NCBI GenBank assembly: GCA_023667395.1
Contig: JAMPAC010000007.1
Location: forward strand, 28,504 to 92,503
Source of the DNA: Blautia sp.
Lineage (GTDB): Bacteria > Bacillota > Clostridia > Lachnospirales > Lachnospiraceae
Direction: 5' to 3'
Length of the DNA: 64,000 nucleotides
The notes under the pieces: generated by a model
What the model saw: the letters and a program-made list of their open reading frames with translations, nothing else
What the model was told of the DNA's origin: nothing
The model's database searches: none
Program-made: the position numbers and the translations under genes
Shown: positions 1-6,604 of the stretch, piece by piece
How positions within the stretch are numbered: the stretch's first letter is position 1
How the letters are laid out: the number at the start of each line of letters is the position of its first letter

Positions 1-884
1 TTCCAGTTCTCCGTTCCCGCCTCGCAGCGGAAGATGCCGTCGCTGTCGGCGGAAATCAGCGTCCCGTCGGGCAGCGCGCAGAACTGCGGGCCGTTGGCGG
101 AACTCTGTCCCAGGGGGATTGTCACCGCATCTTTCATATTGCCGCCCTCCCACTTTTCCACACCGTCAAAATTTCCCGTCATACCGGTGGAAAGCAGGTA
201 TACATTTTCTCCATCCGTGACCATTTTCCCGTCATAATAGCCGGTAACGGGCGTGCTGTCCAGCACGCTTCCGTCCTCCCCGTCAATACGGTCTGCGGAA
301 AGGAATGAGGATGCCACCAGGGTGCCGTTTTCCAGCGCCGCGATACCGGTGATATATTCATAGGAACCGTATTCCTCGTTGACCACGGTCCACTTCTCAG
401 GCGTGATCTCTTTCGCCTCATCTCCGTTGCCTCTCCAGAGATGGCTTCTGTAAGCGTCCAGTTCCGTGTCGAGCATGCTGTAAAAAAGGTACTGCACGCC
501 GTTCCCGTCCTGCATCAGGCTGATATCCATCCAGGACTCGCCGGGTATAATAAAATCCGCCAGCCAGGGTTTCGTCACTTCCGCAAAAGTATCCTCCTGC
601 AGTTCCCATTCCCGGAGCCCGAAACCCCCGTCCTCATCCGCCGCAGTCACCAGATGCAGCTTATCGTCAACAGTGCACAGCTGTTTCAGCGTCGCTCCTT
701 CCGGTATGCCTGTGAGGGCGGCCTCCTTTTCCAGCCATGCCCCTTTCTCCGCTGTCCCGGCGTCGCCCGCCATGCCGCCGGAACCCTCCTGTCGGCTGCA
801 GCCCGCCAGGCTTCCCGCAAGAAGCAGGGCGCCAGCCAGCAGGGCCAGCCTCCTTTTCCATTTTGTGTTCGGATATCTCTTCAT
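1..884 (-). CDS. Putative lipoprotein, C-terminus beyond window edge
   Basis: The reading frame is open from an ATG at 884 to the window edge, about 294 codons. An AGGAGG-type ribosome site sits 8-14 nt upstream; the nearby ATG at 889 runs straight into a stop, which fixes the start. Residues 1-29 form a positively charged, hydrophobic signal peptide ending in a lipobox (Leu-Ala-Gly-Cys), so the mature protein should be lipid-anchored outside the membrane. The rest is rich in short Gly/Asp/Trp strand-like stretches (for example GTLVASSFLSAD), which suggests a beta-propeller-like sensor or binding protein. I do not recognise the family. It is transcribed divergently from the lipoprotein at 1079 and carries unusual tandem repeats in its promoter region. 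Confidence 0.8.
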   Translation of the reverse strand, partial: MKRYPNTKWKRRLALLAGALLLAGSLAGCSRQEGSGGMAGDAGTAEKGAWLEKEAALTGIPEGATLKQLCTVDDKLHLVTAADEDGGFGLREWELQEDTFAEVTKPWLADFIIPGESWMDISLMQDGNGVQYLFYSMLDTELDAYRSHLWRGNGDEAKEITPEKWTVVNEEYGSYEYITGIAALENGTLVASSFLSADRIDGEDGSVLDSTPVTGYYDGKMVTDGENVYLLSTGMTGNFDGVEKWEGGNMKDAVTIPLGQSSANGPQFCALPDGTLISADSDGIFRCEAGTENW

Positions 885-915
885 TTCATATGCCTCCTCG
901 TATGATATATGGTTC

Positions 916-980
916 ATAATACAGCATAGATAGAAAAAGTATCCTAATTGTGTCCTAACAATATCCTAATTGTATCTTAA
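916..980 (-). promoter_or_regulatory. Four 11-bp-phased repeats over a lipoprotein promoter
   Basis: On the plus strand, CCTAA occurs at 943, 954 and 965, and CTTAA at 976, each exactly 11 bp apart. On the minus strand these read as TTAGG/TTAAG half-sites once per helical turn. A TATTAT at 916-921 fits a -10 element for the lipoprotein gene starting at 884, and its -35 region would overlap the first repeat. Direct repeats with an 11-bp period touching a poor -35 are typical of activation by OmpR/PhoB-family response regulators. The repeats are seen directly; the regulator type is inferred and no such regulator lies in this window. Confidence 0.5.
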
Positions 981-1005
981 GAAACAATATTTCTTTTAAA
1001 AAGAA

Positions 1006-1034
1006 TTGTAAATATGCATAAAATATGATAATAT
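1006..1034 (+). promoter_or_regulatory. Candidate promoter of the 1079 lipoprotein gene
   Basis: TTGTAA at 1006-1011 and TAATAT at 1029-1034 are separated by 17 bp in a very AT-rich stretch about 45 bp before the start codon. Both hexamers are imperfect, so this is a modest call. Confidence 0.3.
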
Positions 1035-1078
1035 AGGCTCTGTGATATTTATATTTTATATTTATACGGAGGATCGAT

Positions 1079-1738
1079 ATGAAAAAATTTGCTTCACTTT
1101 TCTTGGCAACTGTAGTTATGGCGGCAGTTCTGGCAGGCTGTGGCAGTAATGGTACGCTTGGCAGTTCCGGTTCCAGGGAGTCCGACACTTCCAGTTCCAC
1201 GGGTTCCGGTTCTACCGCTTCCAGCATTGCGTCTTCCATCGCGTCAACAGGCAGCAGTGCAGCGGGCACGGCAAGCACGGCTGCAGGTTATCCCGACGAA
1301 TACGGCAACGCAGAGGGATATCTGGGCGACACCATGCACACTTACTTCTTTGATTATACTGTAAACAGTGCTTATCTCTGCGATGAATATGAAGGTTATA
1401 CACCGGCGGACGGCAATGAGATACTGGTAGCTGACATTACGATCAAAAATACCGTTACATCCACGCTCCCCATGTACGACACCGATTTCCAGATCCAGTG
1501 GAATGATACGGCGGATGACGCGTTCGGTTTCCCCATCACCCTCGAACTGGATGATGTGCTGAACGACCAGATGCTGCCTGGTGAGTACGAGTTATCCATT
1601 AACCAGACCGTAAACGGACTTCTGGTATACGAAGTTCCCGCAGGCCAGAAAGACTTCTCCATCTCCTACCTGGAAATGTTCGATGACGATTCCACAGGCG
1701 ATGTGTTCTTTGTTTATTTCTCTGCCAGCAAGCAGTAA
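1079..1738 (+). CDS. Lipoprotein with DUF4352-like (telokin-like) domain
   Basis: The 219-aa product begins with a lipoprotein signal peptide whose lipobox (Leu-Ala-Gly-Cys) ends at about Cys21. A Ser/Thr/Gly/Ala-rich linker follows (residues 22-70) and would hold the globular domain off the membrane. From about residue 80 there is a beta-rich domain with the pattern EILVADITIKN, then YELSINQTVNGLLVYEVP. This matches the immunoglobulin-like fold of DUF4352 proteins, found on many Gram-positive surface lipoproteins without a known substrate. An RBS (GGAGG, 1068-1072) is well placed. The gene is monocistronic, bounded by the hairpin terminator at 1754-1789. Confidence 0.7.
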   Translation: MKKFASLFLATVVMAAVLAGCGSNGTLGSSGSRESDTSSSTGSGSTASSIASSIASTGSSAAGTASTAAGYPDEYGNAEGYLGDTMHTYFFDYTVNSAYLCDEYEGYTPADGNEILVADITIKNTVTSTLPMYDTDFQIQWNDTADDAFGFPITLELDDVLNDQMLPGEYELSINQTVNGLLVYEVPAGQKDFSISYLEMFDDDSTGDVFFVYFSASKQ

Positions 1739-1753
1739 AATATAACAGGCCAT

Positions 1754-1789
1754 AAAAAAACCCACGGCCCGGTGCCGTGGGATTTTTTT
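1754..1789. terminator. Bidirectional intrinsic terminator
   Basis: CCCACGGC (1761-1768) pairs with GCCGTGGG (1774-1781). Seven T follow on the plus side and seven A precede on the left, so it can end both the lipoprotein transcript (plus) and the kdu operon (minus). Confidence 0.85.
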
Positions 1790-1792
1790 ATC

Positions 1793-2824
1793 TTATCTCT
1801 GCACCCTACCGGATGCGTCGCCGCCTGCCAGGGTCTCAACCTCTTTCCTGGATACCAGGTTGAAGTCGCCGGGGATGGTATGCTTCAATGCGGAAGCAGC
1901 CACGCCGTACTCAAGGGCAGCCTTGAAATCCTTGCCGTCAAGCATACCGCAGATCACGCCGCCTGCAAAGGAGTCGCCGCCGCCAACGCGGTCAACGATG
2001 GGGTGGATGCTGTACTCCTTGGAGTGATAGAACTCCTTGGTGTCTCTGGAGTAGATACATGCGGACCAACCGTTGTCGGAAGCGGAATGGCTCACGCGCA
2101 GGGAGGAGATGCAGTACTCAAAGTTGTAATCTGCCACCATCTGCTCGAAGATGGACTTGTAACCTGCCAACTCCAGATCGCCGCTGGTCACATCGGTGTT
2201 GCCGGGCTTGTAGCCCAGAACCAACTCTGCGTCTTCCTCGTTGCCGATGCAGACATCCACATACTTCATCAGATTCTTCATAACCTTCTGAGCCTTCTCG
2301 GAAGACCACAATTTCTTGCGGAAGTTCAAGTCAACGGAAACCTTCACGCCATGTTTCTTGGCAGCGATCAAAGCCTTCTCCGTCAACTCGGCAGCGCTGT
2401 CGGACACGGCGGGAGTGATGCCGGTGAAATGGAACCAGTCAGCGCCCTCAAAGATCTTGTCAAAATCGAAATCTGCCTCGGTCGCGGTGGAGATGGAGGA
2501 ATGAGCTCTGTCATACACAACCTTGGAGGGTCTCATGGAAGATCCGCTCTCCAGATAGTAGATGCCGAGTCTCTCGCCGCATCTTGCGATATTCTTGGTC
2601 TCCACGCCGTATTTTCTCAGTGCCGCAACCGCGCACTCACCGATCTCATTGTCGGGAACGGCAGTCACAAACTCCGCGTCATGGCCATAGTTGGCCAGAG
2701 ATACTGCCACATTGGCCTCGCCGCCTCCGTAACAAACATCAAACTCGTCCGCCTGAATGAATTTCTCGTTGTTGGGGGTGGACAGTCTCAGCATGATCTC
2801 ACCCATGGTAATTACTTTTGCCAT
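1793..2824 (-). CDS. kdgK: 2-keto-3-deoxygluconate kinase, PfkB family
   Basis: KdgK phosphorylates 2-keto-3-deoxygluconate to KDPG in the cytoplasm, the next-to-last step of hexuronate breakdown. The 343-aa product has the PfkB-family N-terminus MAKVITMGEIMLRLS, a Gly-Gly-Gly-Glu-Ala substrate-side motif near residue 34 (YGGGEANVA), and the signature GGGDSFAGG near residue 298 carrying the catalytic Asp and anion hole. I chose the ATG at 2824, preceded by AAGGAA; an in-frame start further upstream adds 20 residues not expected for the family. It is the last gene of the kdu operon and ends close to the shared terminator. Confidence 0.9.
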   Translation of the reverse strand: MAKVITMGEIMLRLSTPNNEKFIQADEFDVCYGGGEANVAVSLANYGHDAEFVTAVPDNEIGECAVAALRKYGVETKNIARCGERLGIYYLESGSSMRPSKVVYDRAHSSISTATEADFDFDKIFEGADWFHFTGITPAVSDSAAELTEKALIAAKKHGVKVSVDLNFRKKLWSSEKAQKVMKNLMKYVDVCIGNEEDAELVLGYKPGNTDVTSGDLELAGYKSIFEQMVADYNFEYCISSLRVSHSASDNGWSACIYSRDTKEFYHSKEYSIHPIVDRVGGGDSFAGGVICGMLDGKDFKAALEYGVAASALKHTIPGDFNLVSRKEVETLAGGDASGRVQR

Positions 2825-2898
2825 TTTGTTAGATTCCTTTCCTGATTTGATTGAAATGACTGCGGCGATCCTCAGCGGGATCACCGCAGATTTCTTTT

Positions 2899-3864
2899 TT
2901 ATTTCTGTACCAGATGCACTGCAAAGCCGCCGAACTCTTCTTTCAGGTAGACAGCCTTCAGGTTGCCCTTTGCGTCCCTCTTGGCGGTATCCTCCGCGAT
3001 CTCAACGCCCAGGACTGTGGACAGGTAATTCACCGCCCTGTCGATATAGTTGGTCCTTACGGCGATATGGCCGTGCTCGCCCAGATAAGGGGTCTTGTAC
3101 ACTTCCACTGCGCTTCCCGCGAATACGGAACTGTTGCCAACCTTTACGGGCATACCGAAGATGAAGCCGAAACGGTTCGCGATCTTGGTCGCTTCCTCCT
3201 CGCTGGTGCTGTTGATGCCGATATGGGCAAGTTCGAAGCCCAGCATGGTCTGAACCGCTTCCCTGGTCAGCTGCTCGATCTTATCCCACTCGCCCGCGTT
3301 GATCAGGTCGCCGGGAACCATCCAGGAACCGCCGCATGCGATGATCTTGGGGAAATCCAGGTAAGTGGTCAGGTTCTTGGCATTGACGCCGCCTGTGGGC
3401 ATGAACTTCATGTTCACATAGGGAGCCGCCATGGCCTTGATCTTAGCCAGCCCGCCGGACTGCTCCGCAGGGAAGAATTTCACCACGTCAAGACCCAGTT
3501 CGATCGCCTGCTCGATATCGGAGGGGCTGGAAGTACCGGGAGTGATGGGAACCCCTATCTCCATACAATACTTCACGGTCTTGGGATTCAGGCCGGGGCT
3601 TACGATGAACTTGGAACCCGCCGCAACCGCAGCGTCCACCTGCGCCGCGTTCAGGACAGTACCCGCGCCCACACACATATCGGGGAAGTTCTCGGTCATG
3701 ATCCTGATGGCGCCTGCCGCCGCGCCGGTACGGAAAGTCACTTCCGCACAGGGAAGTCCGCCTGCGCAGAGAGCCTTTGCAAGGGGCAGGGCATCCTCTT
3801 CTCTGTCAATCTTCACAACGGGAACAATACCAATCTTACTGATCTGCTCTAATACTGCGTTCAT
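2899..3864 (-). CDS. eda: KDPG/KHG aldolase with C-terminal glyoxalase-like domain
   Basis: This aldolase splits 2-keto-3-deoxy-6-phosphogluconate (and 2-keto-4-hydroxyglutarate) into pyruvate plus an aldehyde. Residues 1-210 are a full class I aldolase: GIVPVVKI, the EVTFRT strand with catalytic Glu, GAGTVL, and VKFFPAEQSGG with the Schiff-base Lys. Residues 215-321 are an added domain with alternating strands (ELAHIGINSTSEEEATKIA, then FGGFAVHLVQK) resembling a vicinal-oxygen-chelate fold. The plain enzyme is only about 210 aa. The ATG at 3864 follows GGAGG by 6 nt; an ATG at 3876 lies before that ribosome site and is unlikely. It sits between the isomerase-like gene and kdgK. Confidence 0.9.
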   Translation of the reverse strand: MNAVLEQISKIGIVPVVKIDREEDALPLAKALCAGGLPCAEVTFRTGAAAGAIRIMTENFPDMCVGAGTVLNAAQVDAAVAAGSKFIVSPGLNPKTVKYCMEIGVPITPGTSSPSDIEQAIELGLDVVKFFPAEQSGGLAKIKAMAAPYVNMKFMPTGGVNAKNLTTYLDFPKIIACGGSWMVPGDLINAGEWDKIEQLTREAVQTMLGFELAHIGINSTSEEEATKIANRFGFIFGMPVKVGNSSVFAGSAVEVYKTPYLGEHGHIAVRTNYIDRAVNYLSTVLGVEIAEDTAKRDAKGNLKAVYLKEEFGGFAVHLVQK

Positions 3865-3890
3865 TTTTTCCTCCATTATTCAAACTTTTA

Positions 3891-3990
3891 CTGTGAGAAG
3901 AACGCTGCTTTTGCGTTCTTCCGTGTGAGATTTAGAATTTCTCCGCGAAACAGCCCTTGCTGTGAGCGGTTAGAAATTCTTCTCACACTT
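3891..3990 (-). repeat. Structured intergenic element (nested inverted repeats)
   Basis: The gap between the RpiB-like gene and the aldolase gene contains three nested or adjacent hairpins. A long stem pairs GTGTGAGA and AGAATTTCT with AGAAATTCT and TCTCACAC (3923-3988) and encloses a small ACAGC/GCTGT hairpin. AGAACGC/GCGTTCT (3899-3917) lies beside it. There is no U tract, so it is more likely an mRNA-processing or stability element than a terminator. Confidence 0.5.
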
Positions 3991-4629
3991 TTACTTCAGG
4001 ACTTCCTTTACCGCCGCCGCGATCTCGTCGCACTTGCAGTTGGCGAAGAAATACTCCTGGAACTTCTCTCCGGAAAGGGCTCCCTTTACCAGTTCCCGGT
4101 CCAGATTTTTCAGGATGTCCGCCATACCCGTATGGGTTTCCTCCTTCACTTTGTCCAGGATCTTCTTGTTTCTCTGCTCGGGCTCCACTCTCTCAGGAGG
4201 ATAACCGCCTCCTCCGGGCTCACAGAACAGCTTCTCAAAGATATACTGGAGGTTCAGTTCGCCGCCCCAACCGAAGTTCTCCGCAAAGGGAAGAGCCACA
4301 CAGTTGCCGTCGTTCACCTGGGAGAACAGGTAAGCGTCCAGGGGGGACTCGATGTGTCCGCAGAGCACTTTGGGGAAAGAGTTGCAGGCCAGCATGGCGC
4401 CCTCGCCGGTGCCGCAGCCAGTGATCACATAATCCGCCGCGCCGGAGTTAAGCAGCGTGGCCGCCAGGATACCGTTCTGCACATAGGTCAGGGAATTGGG
4501 ATCCTCCGCGCCGTACATGCCGTAATTAAATACCTCATGATCCATGGGCTCCACTACCTTTTTCAGGGTAGCGCAGATCATCTCATTCTTGGCCGCCTGG
4601 CTGTTCTCATTTATCAATGCGATTTTCAT
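3991..4629 (-). CDS. RpiB/LacA/LacB-family sugar isomerase
   Basis: The 212-aa product starts MKIALINENSQAAKN and contains ADYVITGCGTGEGAMLACN around residue 70, the conserved Cys/Gly-rich catalytic loop of the RpiB/LacAB aldose-ketose isomerase family. It is longer than typical RpiB (about 150 aa) because of a C-terminal helical extension (residues 150-212). The ATG at 4629 has AGGAGG 9 nt upstream; a longer frame to 4701 runs into the previous gene. In the kdu operon it may isomerise a deoxyuronate such as 5-keto-4-deoxyuronate, which would make it redundant with KduI, or act on another keto-sugar. The substrate is an inference from context only. Confidence 0.75.
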   Translation of the reverse strand: MKIALINENSQAAKNEMICATLKKVVEPMDHEVFNYGMYGAEDPNSLTYVQNGILAATLLNSGAADYVITGCGTGEGAMLACNSFPKVLCGHIESPLDAYLFSQVNDGNCVALPFAENFGWGGELNLQYIFEKLFCEPGGGGYPPERVEPEQRNKKILDKVKEETHTGMADILKNLDRELVKGALSGEKFQEYFFANCKCDEIAAAVKEVLK

Positions 4630-4654
4630 GGGAAATAGCCTCCTGTTCCGCCTG

Positions 4655-5464
4655 TTACTCGGGCTGCTTGCCGATATAGGCAAGGATACCGCCGTCCACA
4701 TAGAGGATATGTCCGTTCACCGCGTTGGATGCCTCGGAAGCAAGGAATACGGCCGGACCTGCCAGTTCCTCCGCCTTCAGCCATCTGTTAGCGGGTGTCT
4801 TCGCGCAGATGAACTGATCGAAAGGATGTCTGCTGCCGTCAGGCTGCTTCTCGCGCAGGGGAGCGGTCTGGGGAGTCTCGATATAACCCGGTCCAAGGCC
4901 GTTACACTGGATGTTGTACTGGCCGTACTCGGAACAGATATTCCTAGTCAGCATCTTCAGGCCGCCCTTTGCAGCAGCGTATGCGGATACGGTCTCACGT
5001 CCCAGTTCGGACATCATGGAGCAGATGTTGATGATCTTGCCATGGCCTTTCTTGATCATGGAAGGGATCACTGCCTTGGATACGATGAAAGGCGCGTTCA
5101 GGTCCACGTCAACCACCTGTCTGAACTGCTCTGCGGTCATCTCGGTCATGGGGATTCTCTTGATGATGCCTGCGTTGTTCACCAGGATATCGATGACGCC
5201 CACTTCCTTCTCGATCTGGGCTACCAGGGCGTTTACAGCCTCCTCATTGGTAACGTCGCACACATAGCCGTGAGCCTTGATGCCTTTCTCCTCGTAAGCA
5301 GCCAGACCCTTGTCCACCAGTTCCTGCTTGATGTCGTTGAACACGATGGTTGCTCCCGCCTCAGCGTATGCGGACGCGATAGCGAACCCGATGCCGTAGG
5401 AAGCTCCTGTTACCAGGGCAACCTTGCCCTCCAGTGAAAAGTTGTTTACATAGTTGTTTGCCAT
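4655..5464 (-). CDS. kduD: 2-deoxy-D-gluconate 3-dehydrogenase / gluconate 5-dehydrogenase (SDR)
   Basis: This short-chain dehydrogenase (269 aa) should reduce 2,5-diketo-3-deoxygluconate to 2-keto-3-deoxygluconate with NAD(P)H. The Rossmann signature TGASYGIG is at residues 19-26 and NNAG near 94-97. The catalytic Ser is in the SMM segment, with the Tyr-x3-Lys pair in YAAAKGG. The substrate loop after GPGYIETPQT is long, as in KduD/gluconate 5-dehydrogenases. AAGGAGA lies just upstream of the ATG. It stands between kduI and the isomerase-like gene, exactly where the pathway needs it. The precise keto-sugar cannot be told from sequence alone. Confidence 0.85.
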   Translation of the reverse strand: MANNYVNNFSLEGKVALVTGASYGIGFAIASAYAEAGATIVFNDIKQELVDKGLAAYEEKGIKAHGYVCDVTNEEAVNALVAQIEKEVGVIDILVNNAGIIKRIPMTEMTAEQFRQVVDVDLNAPFIVSKAVIPSMIKKGHGKIINICSMMSELGRETVSAYAAAKGGLKMLTRNICSEYGQYNIQCNGLGPGYIETPQTAPLREKQPDGSRHPFDQFICAKTPANRWLKAEELAGPAVFLASEASNAVNGHILYVDGGILAYIGKQPE

Positions 5465-5491
5465 TTCTCTTCTCCTTTATTTTATTTTATA

Positions 5492-5513
5492 GGAAACGAC
5501 ATAAGTCGTTTCC
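5492..5513 (-). other. Intra-operon hairpin between kduI and kduD
   Basis: GGAAACGAC and GTCGTTTCC form a perfect 9-bp stem with an ATAA loop, directly after the kduI stop codon. No clear U tract follows, so it may tune relative expression or mRNA stability rather than terminate. Confidence 0.5.
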
Positions 5514-5515
5514 TT

Positions 5516-6376
5516 TTACATCAGATCTTTCATGGCCACGCCGTCCATGTCGTCGAAATCCTGGTTCTCGCCCACCATGCCCCAGATAAAGGTGTACGCC
5601 CTGGAGCCGCATCCGGAATGGATGGACCAGCTGGGGGAGATCACAGCCTCCTCGTTCCTCATGACGATATGGCGGGTCTCGTCGGGCTCGCCCATGTAGT
5701 GCATCACAAAGGCATCCTCAGGCATCTCAAAATAGAGATAGACCTCCATCCGTCTGTCGTGGGTATGACAGGGCATGGTATTCCACACGCTGCCCGGCTC
5801 CAGCCTGGTCATTCCCATTTCCAGCTGGCAGCTTTCCACCTGCCCGGGAAGGATGTACTTGCAGATCACTCTGTGGTTGGCATCCTCCAGGGAACCAAGT
5901 TCCACCTTGTTCTCATCCTTTACGATGACCACGCCCTCCTCCGGGGTACCCTCCGGCTTGATCAGCACGGTGGGACAGGTTCTGTGCGCGGGAGCGGAAT
6001 TCAGATAAAATTTTGCGGGCTCGGAAGCGTCGTCGCTTGCGAAAACGATGTCTTTGGAACCCATTCCGATGTACATTGCCTCTTTGAAGCCCACCTTGTA
6101 TGCCCTGCCGTCAACGGTGATGGTTCCGGCTCCTCCGATGTTGATCACGCCAAGTTCTCTTCTCTGGCAGAAATACTCCGCCCGGAGTTCATCCCCCGCC
6201 GTCAGGGTAATCGGCTCCACAGGCACTGCCGCGCCCGTGATGATTCTGTCGATGTGGCTGTACACCAGCTTGATCTCGCCGGGGACGAAGAGATTCTGGA
6301 TCAGGAACTCCTCTCTCAGACGCTCTGTGGTATAATGCTTCACATCTCTTGGTGATACTGCTGTTCTAAGTTCCAC
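5516..6376 (-). CDS. kduI: 5-keto-4-deoxyuronate isomerase
   Basis: KduI converts 5-keto-4-deoxyuronate, released from unsaturated uronates of pectin or glycosaminoglycans, to 2,5-diketo-3-deoxygluconate. The 286-aa product is close to the usual 278 aa. It has the N-terminal SPRDVKHYTTERLREEFL segment and the cupin metal site PCHTHDRRMEVYLYF (two His and a Glu), with the last metal His further on. The start is a GTG at 6376 behind AGAGAGG; no better ATG exists. It is the first gene of the kduI-kduD-isomerase-eda-kdgK operon and has a good promoter and a 5' UTR hairpin. No transporter or polysaccharide lyase is adjacent, so substrate import must be encoded elsewhere. Confidence 0.92.
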   Translation of the reverse strand: MELRTAVSPRDVKHYTTERLREEFLIQNLFVPGEIKLVYSHIDRIITGAAVPVEPITLTAGDELRAEYFCQRRELGVINIGGAGTITVDGRAYKVGFKEAMYIGMGSKDIVFASDDASEPAKFYLNSAPAHRTCPTVLIKPEGTPEEGVVIVKDENKVELGSLEDANHRVICKYILPGQVESCQLEMGMTRLEPGSVWNTMPCHTHDRRMEVYLYFEMPEDAFVMHYMGEPDETRHIVMRNEEAVISPSWSIHSGCGSRAYTFIWGMVGENQDFDDMDGVAMKDLM

Positions 6377-6396
6377 CTTACACGCCTCTCTTTCTT

Positions 6397-6437
6397 CAAT
6401 ATCCGGCCAGTGAAGTTTCAGGGAACGGCCGATATTG
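6397..6437 (-). promoter_or_regulatory. 5' UTR inverted repeat of the kdu operon
   Basis: CAATATCCGGCC (6397-6408) and GGCCGATATTG (6427-6437) form an 11-bp inverted repeat in the leader, between the predicted transcription start near 6458 and the kduI start. It could be an mRNA hairpin or an operator for a dimeric regulator; the sequence does not say which. Confidence 0.45.
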
Positions 6438-6464
6438 AGTGTCGCTTTTCATGAAAGCACTTAC

Positions 6465-6494
6465 ATTATAGCATACACAGGTAAGTATTTCCAA
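6465..6494 (-). promoter_or_regulatory. Promoter of the kduI-kdgK operon
   Basis: On the minus strand TTGGAA (6489-6494) and TATAAT (6465-6470) are separated by 18 bp, and the -10 carries an extended TGC immediately upstream. The predicted start is near 6458, giving a leader of about 80 nt before kduI. Confidence 0.75.
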
Positions 6495-6604
6495 TGAATT
6501 TTATGATTTTCCCTGAAACCTTTGTACAATTTGTACCTAAGATACAGTATAATCGAAATTTTTACCAAAGTCCATGTAAATATTAACAAAATATATGTAA
6601 CTTT

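Noticed and set aside
1772-2845. Long plus-strand frame across kdgK
   Set aside because: It is antisense to a clear PfkB kinase gene; the peptide has no recognisable motif and no ribosome site.
2914-3852. Long plus-strand frame across the aldolase gene
   Set aside because: Shadow of the real minus-strand gene; similar shadows occur over kduI, spoIIIA and the 25.5-kb gene.
6523-6551. TTGTAC and TATAAT on the plus strand before recN
   Set aside because: The spacing is 11 or 20 bp and the only downstream plus-strand frame is antisense to recN.
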